Shown in pieces: positions 43,993 to 52,854 of a stretch of DNA of 64,000 nucleotides. Positions within the stretch are counted from its first letter, which is position 1, and each line of letters begins with the position of its first letter. The stretch spans positions 1-64,000 of the forward strand of contig JALHNI010000012.1 of assembly GCA_022843605.1 (NCBI GenBank), read 5' to 3'. The notes below the pieces were generated by a model. The model did no database searches. It was given only the letters and a program-made list of their open reading frames with translations, and was not told where the DNA came from. Origin of the DNA: Bryobacter sp. (lineage in GTDB: Bacteria > Acidobacteriota > Terriglobia > Bryobacterales > Bryobacteraceae). A program made the translations under genes and the position numbers.

Positions 43993-45825
43993 TCAGGTCT
44001 TCGCGTCCGGCGCCTCATGCACGGCCGGTTCCGGTCCCAGATACTGTAACTCATGCAAACGCTGATAGATACCGCCGCCGGCCACCAGTTCGTCATGCGT
44101 CCCAATCTCCGAAACCCGCCCTCGATCGAGCACCACGATCTTATCGGCACGGCGGATCGTAGAAAGACGATGCGCAATCACAATCACCGTGCGTCCGTTG
44201 ATCAGGTTCGCGAGCGCACGCTGCACTAACATCTCGGATTCGGTATCCAGATGGGACGTAGCCTCGTCAAGCACGAGAATCGGAGCGTCCTTCAACAATG
44301 CGCGGGCAATCGACAAACGCTGGCGCTGGCCCCCACTGAGCTTGGCGCCCCGCTCACCTACCACCGTCTCATATCCGTCCGGCATCGCCAAGATAAACTC
44401 TTCGGCCAGCGCGTTGCGAGCCGCGGTTTGCACTTCCTCCGGAGTCGCATCCGGACGGCCATAGCGAATGTTGTTCAGAATCGTATCGTTAAAGAGAAAC
44501 GTCTCCTGCGCCACCAACCCGATCTGCGCCCGCAGACTGGCGATCTGCAAATCGCGCACGTCCACGCCATCCACAGCAAGCTCGCCGCTCTCCAAATCGT
44601 AGAAGCGCGGCACCAGGCTGGCGAGCGTCGTTTTGCCCGCACCGCTGGGTCCAACCAAGGCACACACTTCGCCGGCATTCACGGTTAGGTCCACGCCATT
44701 CAGCGCGTAGGTCTCCGCACCGGGGTAACGAAACCGAGCGCCGCGAAAAGTGATCGCCCGGCGGAAACCGTCCAGTGCCCTGGCACCCGGCCGGTCCGCT
44801 AAGTTACGCTGCGTGTCCAGATACTCGAAGACCTTCTGCGACGCGCCGCTCGCCTGCTGAAAGATCTGATGAATGCCCGTGAGCCGCTTCACCGGCTCGT
44901 AAAGCATGAGCAGTGCGACCATGAAGCTCGAAAACTCGCCGGCCGTCATCTGGTTCGCCTTAATCTGCGTGCGCGCATAGGTCAGCAGCACGACGATCGT
45001 GACGGCGGCAAAGAATTCGATCATCGGCGACGCTAACGCCTGCTGCAAAACGTACTTCAGATTGGCCCGCTTCAATTGCTCCGCCGCTCGGTGGAAGCGT
45101 TCGCTCTCCAGCCGCTCGGCGCCAAAGGCCTTCACCACCTGCTGCCCGCTCAGCGTCTCCTGCAGCACTTCATTGAGGTCGGCGGCGTTGTCCTGGGCGT
45201 TGCGGGTGGTGCGGCGCAACCGCTTGCCGATCCGGGCCGTCGGGATCAGTACGAACGGCAACAGCGTCAGGCTCGCCACGGCCAGCCGCCAGTCTTTCTG
45301 CATCAACACGGCCAGCAAAAAGATGGCCGTAAAAGTCTGCCGCAACCAGTCGGCAAGCAAGTGGGAGGTCGCCACCTGGATCTTGTCAATGTCGCTCATG
45401 ATCGACGACATCAGCCGCCCGGTGGAGTTGGCGGCAAAGAAGCTCGCATCCTGCCGGAGCACATGATCGAAGACGCGCTGGCGCAGGTCTGTCACCACGG
45501 ACAGCCCCACGTAGTTGATCAGATAGTTGCCGAAGTAATCGAAAAGACCCTTCAACAGGAACACCGTCAAGATACTGGCGGCCACCATCGTCCAAACGTT
45601 CTGAATACCGCTCGGCAAGAGGTCATTCAAGTGGACCGAGCCACCCCACGGCCACTCAAACAACAGCACCGGCCGTTCAATGCTTTCCGGTCGCAGCACG
45701 CGGTCGAACACCGGTTCAATCAGCCGGGCCATGAAGCCCTGCATCGCGCCGACGCCGGCCATCAGGAACATTGCCGCTAGCAGGCGCGGCCAATACCGCT
45801 GGGCCAACTTCAGCAGGCGCCTCAT
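43993..45825 (-). CDS. MsbA-like lipid A/lipid ABC exporter
   Basis: This 610-aa half transporter has an N-terminal six-helix membrane domain (about residues 15-320) and a nucleotide-binding domain (about 345-590). The latter has Walker A GPSGAGKTTLASL, signature LSGGQRQRLSIARALL, Walker B ILVLDEATSHLD and the His switch AHRLSTI. It is typical of MsbA-type exporters that flip lipid A or other lipids across the inner membrane. ATG 45825 was chosen for its ATGA overlap with the glycosyltransferase gene; the longer frame (to 45930) lies within that gene. Linkage to a heptosyltransferase-like gene fits LPS export. Confidence 0.9.
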   Translation of the reverse strand: MRRLLKLAQRYWPRLLAAMFLMAGVGAMQGFMARLIEPVFDRVLRPESIERPVLLFEWPWGGSVHLNDLLPSGIQNVWTMVAASILTVFLLKGLFDYFGNYLINYVGLSVVTDLRQRVFDHVLRQDASFFAANSTGRLMSSIMSDIDKIQVATSHLLADWLRQTFTAIFLLAVLMQKDWRLAVASLTLLPFVLIPTARIGKRLRRTTRNAQDNAADLNEVLQETLSGQQVVKAFGAERLESERFHRAAEQLKRANLKYVLQQALASPMIEFFAAVTIVVLLTYARTQIKANQMTAGEFSSFMVALLMLYEPVKRLTGIHQIFQQASGASQKVFEYLDTQRNLADRPGARALDGFRRAITFRGARFRYPGAETYALNGVDLTVNAGEVCALVGPSGAGKTTLASLVPRFYDLESGELAVDGVDVRDLQIASLRAQIGLVAQETFLFNDTILNNIRYGRPDATPEEVQTAARNALAEEFILAMPDGYETVVGERGAKLSGGQRQRLSIARALLKDAPILVLDEATSHLDTESEMLVQRALANLINGRTVIVIAHRLSTIRRADKIVVLDRGRVSEIGTHDELVAGGGIYQRLHELQYLGPEPAVHEAPDAKT

Positions 45826-46712
45826 GCGTTCACGCCCTGCAACAGACGATTCAGGGCCGCCTTCACCTGCGGCACCGTAGTATCGCTTAAGCCGACGAAG
45901 GTCTCGCCGCGGGTGCGCCAAGGCGCCCACACGACAGGATCGGACGCGCCGTAGAGCACCGCCACCGGCACGCCGAACGCGGCCGCCATGTGCGCCGGGC
46001 CGGAATCGTTACCGAGAAACAAGCTCGCCGCCGCCAGCACTTGCTTGGTTTGCTCCAGTGAACCGGTGAGGCACCGAAACTCTGAGAAAGGCGCAAAGTC
46101 GTCGCCCGGCGCGCCGATCACCAGCGGTTCCAGTTCCAGGGTCCGCATCACTTCCACGAACCGCTCTGCCGGCCATTGTTTCTCCGGCGCCGATGCAAAC
46201 GGGTGAATCACCGCGTAGCGCGGTGGAGCCTCCGGCCAGGGATCAGCGTAAAGCCGTGCCCGCGGAATCTCCACGCGGGGACAACCCAAATAAAACATCG
46301 CTGAGCCTAAATGTTCCGCCGTATGCACTGTCCGCTCATCCCCAAGAATCTCCTGCGCCCTCGGGACCGGCGCGTTATAAATCCACGCGCCCACATGATG
46401 TCCGAAGCCGGCGCGGACGCGGGCTCCGGAAAAAGCCGTCATCCACATGCTGCGGGAACCGCCATGAAAGTTGAGGCACAGGTCGCTGCCGCGGGCCGCC
46501 GTCAGCGACGGCGCTACCACTTGCTCGAGGTCAGGATTGCCGGAAAACAAGGCCGCGAAACGCGGCTCCAAAACCACCTGGATGCGCAAATCCGGCCTGG
46601 CCGCTTTCAGAATCGCGATCGCCGGAGTGGTGAGCACGCAATCACCTAGCGAGCGCAACCGGATGATGGCAACTCGCGAACCGGTAGCCAATTCGTCCAG
46701 AATGCTCGGCAT
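45822..46712 (-). CDS. Glycosyltransferase family 9 (heptosyltransferase-like)
   Basis: The 296-aa protein has the GT-B fold and family 9 signatures: IIRLRSLGDCVLTTPAI at the N-terminus, FASAPEKQWPAERF in the donor domain, and FLGNDSGPAHMAAAFGVPV with YGASDPVVWAPW. Such enzymes add heptose to the LPS inner core, using ADP-heptose. Substrate specificity cannot be read here. It lies between the Trm112-like and MsbA-like genes. Confidence 0.9.
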   Translation of the reverse strand: MPSILDELATGSRVAIIRLRSLGDCVLTTPAIAILKAARPDLRIQVVLEPRFAALFSGNPDLEQVVAPSLTAARGSDLCLNFHGGSRSMWMTAFSGARVRAGFGHHVGAWIYNAPVPRAQEILGDERTVHTAEHLGSAMFYLGCPRVEIPRARLYADPWPEAPPRYAVIHPFASAPEKQWPAERFVEVMRTLELEPLVIGAPGDDFAPFSEFRCLTGSLEQTKQVLAAASLFLGNDSGPAHMAAAFGVPVAVLYGASDPVVWAPWRTRGETFVGLSDTTVPQVKAALNRLLQGVNA

Positions 46713-46729
46713 CGCCCGACCGCGGACCC

Positions 46730-46900
46730 TTAGTCCTCGACCTTGGCTTCCTCAACCAGCATGACGGGGATGTCATCGCGAATTGGATAAACCCGATGGC
46801 ACTGCACGCACTTCAAGCCGCTGCCGTTCGGTTTCATCTCCACTGTGGCTTTGCACAGCGGACAAACCAGAATTTCGAGAAGCTCTTTGCTGATGGCCAT
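46730..46900 (-). CDS. Trm112-family small zinc protein
   Basis: This 56-aa protein runs from ATG 46900 to TAA 46730. It begins MAISKELLEILVCPLCK and continues with a second pair in LKCVQCHRVYPIRDDIPVML, giving CxxC...CxxC zinc-binding. This is the YcaR/Trm112-like family, often found beside LPS genes (lpxK-ycaR type). A good ribosome site (AGAGGTG) precedes the ATG. It leads the LPS-type operon. Confidence 0.88.
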   Translation of the reverse strand: MAISKELLEILVCPLCKATVEMKPNGSGLKCVQCHRVYPIRDDIPVMLVEEAKVED

Positions 46901-46955
46901 AAGCACCTCTTAGTCTAGCTCAAGCCACCTTCAGCGCGATACCATCGGAAGTCTG

Positions 46956-47903
46956 ATGCGCCTGCTTTGCGTGCTGTTTCTGTTGCTGATTGCCGGGTCG
47001 TGCCGCCGCACGCAGGAGCGCGTCTTCGGCGTGGTCCCCAAGGGGGCCAACCACATCTTCTGGCTGACAGTTCGAGCCGGCGCCATCAAGGGCGCGGCCG
47101 AGTGCGGCGCCAAAGTGGAATGGAACGCGCCCTCGCTCGAAGTGGACTCCAGCCGGCAAATCGAGATCGTCGAATCGATGGTGAATCGCCGTTTGGCGGG
47201 CATCGCCCTCGCACCGGTGGATCGCCGCGCGCTGGTCCGCATTGTGGAGCGCGCCGCCGACCAGAACATTCCGGTGGCGATCTTCGATTCCGCCATCGAT
47301 ACCCAACGCCGCATCACCTACGTCGCCACCAACAACGAGGAAGGCGGACGCATGGCCGCGCGACGCCTCGCCGCCAGCATCGGCGAAGCCGGACAAGTCG
47401 GCGTCATCGGCTTTATGCCCGGCAGCGCCGCCACCGAAGAACGCGAGCGCGGCTTCATCAACGAAATCCGGGACCACTTCCCCAAAATCGAAATGGTGGG
47501 CCTGCGCTTCGCCATGGCGGACCGCGCCAAAGCCCTTGCCCTCACCGAGAATCTGCTCACCGCCCACCCCCAGCTCAAAGGCATCTTCGCCGACAACGAG
47601 AGCTCCACCGCCGGTGCCGTCCAAGCGCTGAAGACGCGCGGCGCCAAACACGTGAAGCTCGTCGCCTTTGACGCCTCCGACGCCCTGATCGAAGACTTGC
47701 GCTCCGGCTACATCGACGCGCTGGTCGTCCAGAATCCGTTCGCCATGGGCTACGAATCGACGCGCGCCATCTGCCGGAAGCTAGCCGGCGAAACGCCCGC
47801 TCCGGCCTTTGACTCTGGCGCCACCCTGGTCACCGCGCCCGACCTCAGCAAGCCCGAAATTCAATCCCTGCTTTCACCCCTTTCGGGGAGCGCCGCGCAT
47901 TGA
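46956..47903 (+). CDS. Lipoprotein sugar-type substrate-binding protein
   Basis: The 315-aa protein has a lipobox (LIAGSC, Cys16) and a type 1 periplasmic binding fold, shown by FGVVPKGANHIFWLTVRAGA, GIALAPVDRRAL, VATNNEEGGRMAARRLA and VVQNPFAMGYESTRAI. It should bind a sugar or similar ligand in the periplasm. No ABC permease or ATPase gene is next to it; the membrane-protein gene follows in a TGATG overlap. Confidence 0.88.
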   Translation: MRLLCVLFLLLIAGSCRRTQERVFGVVPKGANHIFWLTVRAGAIKGAAECGAKVEWNAPSLEVDSSRQIEIVESMVNRRLAGIALAPVDRRALVRIVERAADQNIPVAIFDSAIDTQRRITYVATNNEEGGRMAARRLAASIGEAGQVGVIGFMPGSAATEERERGFINEIRDHFPKIEMVGLRFAMADRAKALALTENLLTAHPQLKGIFADNESSTAGAVQALKTRGAKHVKLVAFDASDALIEDLRSGYIDALVVQNPFAMGYESTRAICRKLAGETPAPAFDSGATLVTAPDLSKPEIQSLLSPLSGSAAH

Positions 47904-50011
47904 TGCTTGCCCGGATTCTCCCCCTGGCGCTCCTCGTCCTGCAGCCCTTTGCCTTCTTCTCGCACGTCCTAGTCAACCCGGAATTCCATATTCCCTGGGA
48001 CCTCTTTGGCTTCCACTCGCCGATCTTTACCTTCCAGGCCCGTGAACTCCGCCAAGGGAGTTTTCCGCTTTGGAATCCGCTCATTTACTGCGGCTATCCC
48101 AGTTACGCCGACATCCAGGCTCAGACTTTCTATCCGCCCGCGTGGGGCGTGTGGCTCGCCCGAAACCTCAGCGAACGGCCTAACGAAGCCTACTTACTCG
48201 AGTGGTTCGACACCCTGCACATGATGCTGGCCGGCCTGCTGATGTATTGGCTGTTGCGGCGCATGGGGTGTTCGCGCCCAGCCGCCCTCTTCGGCGGCAC
48301 CGGCTACCAACTGTCCGCCTTTTTCGCGAGCCAAGCCCAACACGTCGGCGCGATCTGCGGCGCGGCCTGGTTGCCCCTGGCATGGCTCGGCATCTACGAA
48401 CTGCGCCGATGCTGGAATCCGCGCTGGTTCGCCATTCTCGTCCTGGCGCTTTCCATGGCCCTGCTGAGCGGGTTTATGGCCGTCACTTATGCGGTGTTCG
48501 CCGCAGTGGTGCTGCTGGCCCTCGGTTTCTGGCTGATCGGCGAAGCGGACCGCTGGATCCTGCCTCGCCTCTTCGCCGCCTTCGCCGTCACCGCCGGCCT
48601 ACTCGCCATCCAACTCCTCCCCGCCGCAGAGCTAGCGGACCTCAGCTTCGCGAAGCTGCGCGCCAACTGGTACCAGGGGGGCGGGCTCCCCGTGAACGCC
48701 TGGAAGGCCATCTTCTGGCCCAACTTCTTCAACGTCTTCACCCCCGAGAAGTACACCGAACCCTTCAACTTCACCTTTCTGTATCTCTACAACGGCATCG
48801 CCCCCTTGCTGCTGGCCGCCGCCGCGCTGGTGTATCCCGGCCGACGCACCCGCATGGCCGCCTGCCTCACCGTCATCCTGTTGCTGCTGTGCTTCGGCAA
48901 TCATGTCCCGGGCTTCACGCAAGCCTTCGACCTGTTCCCACGCAGCCTGCGCGGCGCCTGGTACGCCGAATTCTTCGTTTGCGTCTTCTGCGGCGGACTC
49001 GCCCTCACCGCCGCCCTGATGCTGCAGCGCCTGCCCGGTACGCGCTGGAAATGGGTTGCCGCCCTCGCCCTCGGCGTCGAACTCTTCTTCGCCGGCAGCC
49101 GCCGGCCCATGAATACCGCCGAAGGCAACTGGAAGTGGCAAAGCAATGAGACCTCAATTGACGGCGTCTCCGGCATCGTCGACCACCTCCACGCCGAACT
49201 CGGCCAGCGCCAACCGCCGCTCCGCATCGACAACGTCGACCTGCTCTTTCATTTCTCAATGTCGGCCGCGCTGCGCAACCTGCCCACTTCGAGCGGCGAC
49301 AATCCGTTTGCCCCGGCGCGTATCCTCGAACTGCGACGCGACTTCACCCGCGGCAACGAATGGGAGCGCAACCTGGTGGTGGACCGCCCCGAGTCCCCCT
49401 GGCTCGACTTCCTCAACGTCGGCCTGCTCGCCGCGCAAATGGAAGGCCTGCCCGACAACCGGCTGGAACTCGCTGGCTGGTGCCGGACACCCGCCGACTA
49501 CTGGATCCGCTTCTACCGCAACAGTTCCCCACAGCCGCGCTTCTTCCTCGTCGGTGACGTCCGCTGGGCGCAGGACGCCAAAGCCAGCCGCGCGATTCTC
49601 GCTGGCCTGATTCAGGAGACTGACGGATTGCGCCGTTCCGCCGTCGTCGAAGGACCTCCCGTACGCATCTCGGGCTCCGGCGAAGTCGACGTACGCCAGT
49701 ATTCGTCGAACCGGATCGTGCTGCAAACGAAGGCCACCGACGCCACCTTCCTGGTGAGCAGCGAGACAGCCTACCCTGGCTGGCAAGCCACCATCGACGG
49801 CCAACCTGTCCCTCTCCGCACGACGAACTACGCCTTCCGTGGACTGGCGGTCCCGGCGGGAAGTCACGAAATTTTAATGGAATTTCGCCCCACCGTCCTG
49901 CTCTGGGGCGCCGCAATCAGTACCCTGGTACTCCTGGGCCTCGGATGCGCTGTGATATTCTTAAGGGGAGCGAGCCACCCTAGCTCAGTTGGTAGAGCGG
50001 CTGATTCGTAA
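47903..50011 (+). CDS. YfhO-like integral membrane protein running into tRNA-Thr
   Basis: This 702-aa membrane protein has about ten hydrophobic segments in its first 430 residues and a C-terminal beta-rich part with YPGWQATIDGQPV. This layout fits the YfhO/DUF6541-like family, often tied to cell-envelope glycans. The start overlaps the preceding stop as TGATG. The last 12 or so residues (HPSSVGRAADS) are encoded by the first half of the tRNA-Thr gene, so the CDS and tRNA overlap by 38 bp. The native stop may have been lost or the end may be naturally shared. Confidence 0.8.
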   Translation: MLARILPLALLVLQPFAFFSHVLVNPEFHIPWDLFGFHSPIFTFQARELRQGSFPLWNPLIYCGYPSYADIQAQTFYPPAWGVWLARNLSERPNEAYLLEWFDTLHMMLAGLLMYWLLRRMGCSRPAALFGGTGYQLSAFFASQAQHVGAICGAAWLPLAWLGIYELRRCWNPRWFAILVLALSMALLSGFMAVTYAVFAAVVLLALGFWLIGEADRWILPRLFAAFAVTAGLLAIQLLPAAELADLSFAKLRANWYQGGGLPVNAWKAIFWPNFFNVFTPEKYTEPFNFTFLYLYNGIAPLLLAAAALVYPGRRTRMAACLTVILLLLCFGNHVPGFTQAFDLFPRSLRGAWYAEFFVCVFCGGLALTAALMLQRLPGTRWKWVAALALGVELFFAGSRRPMNTAEGNWKWQSNETSIDGVSGIVDHLHAELGQRQPPLRIDNVDLLFHFSMSAALRNLPTSSGDNPFAPARILELRRDFTRGNEWERNLVVDRPESPWLDFLNVGLLAAQMEGLPDNRLELAGWCRTPADYWIRFYRNSSPQPRFFLVGDVRWAQDAKASRAILAGLIQETDGLRRSAVVEGPPVRISGSGEVDVRQYSSNRIVLQTKATDATFLVSSETAYPGWQATIDGQPVPLRTTNYAFRGLAVPAGSHEILMEFRPTVLLWGAAISTLVLLGLGCAVIFLRGASHPSSVGRAADS

Positions 50012-50049
50012 TCAGCAGGTCGCCAGTTCGATCCTGGCGGGTGGCTCCA
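49974..50049 (+). tRNA. tRNA-Thr (CGT anticodon)
   Basis: The cloverleaf is complete. Acceptor GCCACCC pairs with GGGTGGC (50039-50045), then discriminator T and encoded CCA. The D arm is GCTCAGTTGGTAGAGC. The anticodon stem GCTGA/TCAGC encloses TTCGTAA, so the anticodon is CGT (Thr, codon ACG). The T arm is GCCAGTTCGATCCTGGC. It is the attachment site of the element to its right. Confidence 0.95.
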
Positions 50050-51245
50050 GTTAAGTCCTTATCAAATCTATCAGTTACAGAGTTTTCGGCGGCGACCTTC
50101 GGGTCGCCGTTTTCGCGACTATGCCCAAAACTATGCCCACCCCAAACCTTGGACATTGCCTCGCGGATGCGCGCTTCGTCCGGGTGAATGTAGCGTTTGG
50201 TGGTATTCATGTCGGTGTGTCCGGCGAGAACGTGTAGAGTGAACGGGTCCATGTGCTTCGCCCAACGGGTGAGGCATGTGTGGCGGAGCGTGTAGAGGAC
50301 GAACGGTTCGACCTCGGCGATTTCGAGCGCGGCGTAGTGCTGCTTCTTGACGGTGGAGGCTTCGATGTGACCGCTCGCCGTGCCGGACGGGAAAATGAAG
50401 TCGCTGGCATCTGCGGAAGCCTTGCGCATCTCGAGGACGGCTTGCACGCGCTGGCTCGCCGGGATCATGCGGCGCGATCCGCGGCCCTTCCCTTTGTGGA
50501 TTACGATGAGGCCGTCGCGCAGGTTCTCCCACTTCAAGCGGAAGCATTCCTCGGGGCGCAATGCGCAATCGAAGAGGATCGTGACGACATCGTGCAACAG
50601 GTAGGAATCCGGGCGGCGCGGCTGCTGCCCACGCTGGACCGCGCGGATGCCGGTGAGGGCCTTCTGATAGGCAGCTTCGATCTTGTCGCCGACTGCGCGG
50701 GCGGCGCGTAGGTACTCGGATTCTTCTTCAAGCGACAGCACACGCTCCCGATGATTCTCGCCGGGCAGCAACTTGATCTTGGGAAGCAGCGTTTTCACCT
50801 TGCCCCACTCGACGGCGAGATGAAACATCCGGCGCAACGTGGAGAGGTCGCGATTGATCGTGGAGACCTCCACCTCGTCGAGTTGGCGGCGCGCAACGAA
50901 GCCCGCGACATGCTCCGTGGTGATTTCGTCGAGGCGAAGGTCCGCGAGTCTGCCGAGCGAAACGAGGTTCTCGACACTGTTCCTGTAGAAGCGTACGGTG
51001 TTGGGCTTCGCCGCCTTCGTGGAAGTGACGAAAGGCAGGAAAGATTCTTTCGCGAACTCCTTGAGCGTGGGCGTGGGTTCCTTTTCGCGGATGCCAACCT
51101 CGCCCTTGGCCAGTGCCGCACGATGAGCGGCTTCGATCTGTTCGGCCACTCGCTTGTTCGGCTGTTTGGTGCTTTCGCGAATCTGTTTGCCGTTCCAAGT
51201 GAACTTGTACCACCAGTTCTCGGAACCCTTCTGCTTGTAGACCAT
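49980..51245 (-). CDS. Tyrosine recombinase (phage-type integrase)
   Basis: The 421-aa integrase has an Arm/SAM-like N-terminal region (about residues 1-165) and a catalytic domain (about 170-385). The catalytic residues are in CALRPEEC (Arg), KGKGRGSRRMI (Lys/Arg), LRHTCLTRW (HxxR) and AGHTDMNTTKRYIH (His, Tyr). It should drive integration and excision of the element at tRNA-Thr. About the last 20 residues (ATRQDRTGDLLITNQPL) are antisense to the tRNA, and its stop lies in the tRNA D-arm region. Confidence 0.93.
   Translation of the reverse strand: MVYKQKGSENWWYKFTWNGKQIRESTKQPNKRVAEQIEAAHRAALAKGEVGIREKEPTPTLKEFAKESFLPFVTSTKAAKPNTVRFYRNSVENLVSLGRLADLRLDEITTEHVAGFVARRQLDEVEVSTINRDLSTLRRMFHLAVEWGKVKTLLPKIKLLPGENHRERVLSLEEESEYLRAARAVGDKIEAAYQKALTGIRAVQRGQQPRRPDSYLLHDVVTILFDCALRPEECFRLKWENLRDGLIVIHKGKGRGSRRMIPASQRVQAVLEMRKASADASDFIFPSGTASGHIEASTVKKQHYAALEIAEVEPFVLYTLRHTCLTRWAKHMDPFTLHVLAGHTDMNTTKRYIHPDEARIREAMSKVWGGHSFGHSRENGDPKVAAENSVTDRFDKDLTGATRQDRTGDLLITNQPLYQLS
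50009..50049. other. Probable attachment site (attL) in tRNA-Thr
   Basis: The integrase gene reads antisense into the 3' half of the tRNA, which is the usual crossover zone for tyrosine recombinases (anticodon to T arm). A second copy of this tRNA end was not seen to the right, so attR is probably beyond the window. The exact crossover cannot be located. Confidence 0.55.
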
Positions 51246-51369
51246 GTGTGCCTCCTTGACTGCTGAGGTTGACGATTTCAGGATACGGTCGAGCCGCTGA
51301 CTTTCCTAGCGAAATCGACCGCCTCTATTCACTTTTCGGCCAAGTTTTGCGATGGGCTGTGATGGGTTG

Positions 51370-52212
51370 CTACGGGCTCAAACTGGTCCAGAATCTGCGC
51401 ACGATTTCGAATGCGGCTTGGCACTCGATGTCGAGTTCGCATTCGTCAGCCATCGCGCGGAACGGCTGCGCCCATTGCGGTGGCGGAGGCGTCAGTTCGG
51501 TTGGCACTTCGTGTGTGGCGCGCCGTTCGAACGTGAGGCGGAGTGCATCGGCACAGCGTGCTCGATCCAAGTTGCCGGATGCCGTGAGGAGGTATAGGTC
51601 TACCAAATCGCGAACGCGGCTGTTGGGATTCGTGCGCGGCAATGAGTAGGCGTGAATCTTTTCGGCGAACTGCTGCTCGCGCGCGATCATCGGAATGGAT
51701 GGCGGAGCAATCTCCGCGAACGCGAGCCAATCCCGCGCAGCCACCGTTTCGATTGGTTCGACGATCACATCGCCAATACCGACATCGACATGAAATCGGA
51801 CGAACGCCCGGCCATCGACACGCGCTTCGACGGGATGCCTGGCGCCGCCGTAGGGCGCGGCATCCAAATCGGCCATGGCCTCACCGACCCGGAACGTGAA
51901 GAAGTCTTCGAGGTTGATGGTTGCCGCACGCTGAAGCAAAATGAGCGCGGCATCGTTGTTCCCTTTGCGCAACGTGAAGTCGAGATCTCGCGTGGACCTG
52001 GCAGTATCGAAGCGAAGTTCCATCGCGTATCCGCCCTTGAGAATCCAATCGGGGTTGTTGACGCGTGCAAGCCGCGCGAGAAATCGATCAAAGGCAATCT
52101 GCCGACAGAGCCGCTGAAAGTCGGTCCGTTCATCGCGAGAGATCGTCTTGAGCCGTTCTTCGAGTGCTTGTCGGAAAGCGCCCGCCGTGGCGTATTTTCG
52201 GCTTGCTGGCAT
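51370..52212 (-). CDS. AbiEii-type nucleotidyltransferase toxin
   Basis: This 280-aa protein is of the AbiEii/AbiGii family, a DNA-polymerase-beta-like nucleotidyltransferase fold with ILKGGYAMELR and RSTRDLDFTLR holding the catalytic metal-binding acidic residues, plus AEKIHAYSLPRTNPNSRVRDLVDL. In characterised AbiE systems the toxin stops growth or aborts phage infection, by modification of nucleic acid or tRNA. Its start overlaps the antitoxin stop by one base (TAATG). This gives translational coupling and antitoxin-first order. Confidence 0.88.
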   Translation of the reverse strand: MPASRKYATAGAFRQALEERLKTISRDERTDFQRLCRQIAFDRFLARLARVNNPDWILKGGYAMELRFDTARSTRDLDFTLRKGNNDAALILLQRAATINLEDFFTFRVGEAMADLDAAPYGGARHPVEARVDGRAFVRFHVDVGIGDVIVEPIETVAARDWLAFAEIAPPSIPMIAREQQFAEKIHAYSLPRTNPNSRVRDLVDLYLLTASGNLDRARCADALRLTFERRATHEVPTELTPPPPQWAQPFRAMADECELDIECQAAFEIVRRFWTSLSP

Positions 52213-52826
52213 TAGCGCTTCCCTCTTTTGATCTTGCGCAGCAGGTCGCGGCGCGTGGGGTCGGACTCGACTTCAGCGATCTCAGTTCGAGTGATTTTTC
52301 CGGTGCGTTTCGCTTCGGCGAACGCGACGCGGAGATCCTCGATGGGGACGGCTTCAGTTGCCGCAACGTCCAGAAGGGTGCGAAGCGCCTTCGTCACCCT
52401 CACGCCGTCAACGATCTCGACTTCGTTTGCCGGAACGGCGGCCGTGTGGAGGACAAGTGCCCTCGGGATGGGTGCGCTTCGTCGAAAGCCGGTGGGGACC
52501 GTCATGTGGACGCGCGAGGGCATCGCGTCCGTTAGTTCGTGGAGCGATAGCGCGGTCTGGTGGCTGTAGATGCCCTGGGGTTCGTCCTGGCGATTGCGAG
52601 ACCATAGCCACCATAGGACGAGGTCCGGCCGGGACGGCAGGGGGTGTAGCGCCAGACGGAAGATTCCGCGGCGCTCTCGAACCCAGTTGCCGGCGTGGAC
52701 GTGGTAGTTTCGCTTGGGCGCTGTGTAGCCGATGGCGGCGGCTTGCTTGGACGTGAAGAACCCGCCCTGCGCTGTCGCCAGACGGACTAGAGCGCGCTCG
52801 TCATCGACGTAGGATCGGGTCCGCAC
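52212..52826 (-). CDS. AbiEi-type antitoxin (transcriptional repressor)
   Basis: The 204-aa protein has an N-terminal winged-helix segment (ALVRLATAQGGFFTSKQAAAIG, read in parts) and a C-terminal AbiEi antitoxin domain with YSHQTALSLHELTDAMP. AbiEi proteins repress their own operon by binding inverted repeats and block the toxin. GTG 52826 is the start, with GGAGAG ten bases upstream. The start lies inside an 11-bp palindrome. The upstream gap is shared with a divergent methyltransferase gene. Confidence 0.85.
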   Translation of the reverse strand: MRTRSYVDDERALVRLATAQGGFFTSKQAAAIGYTAPKRNYHVHAGNWVRERRGIFRLALHPLPSRPDLVLWWLWSRNRQDEPQGIYSHQTALSLHELTDAMPSRVHMTVPTGFRRSAPIPRALVLHTAAVPANEVEIVDGVRVTKALRTLLDVAATEAVPIEDLRVAFAEAKRTGKITRTEIAEVESDPTRRDLLRKIKRGKR

Positions 52827-52854
52827 AATAGTTCAACTCTCCAGAACTATTGTG
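52824..52854. promoter_or_regulatory. Palindromic operator or hairpin of the AbiE operon
   Basis: CACAATAGTTC (52824-52834) and GAACTATTGTG (52844-52854) are perfect reverse complements separated by 9 bases. The antitoxin start codon is the last three bases of the stem in mRNA orientation, and GGAGAG lies in the loop. The element could act as a repressor site in DNA or as a hairpin affecting translation. Confidence 0.7.

Noticed and set aside
48202-49149. 315-codon frame within the YfhO-like gene
   Set aside because: It is Arg/Pro-rich and lies in another frame of a clear membrane protein gene.
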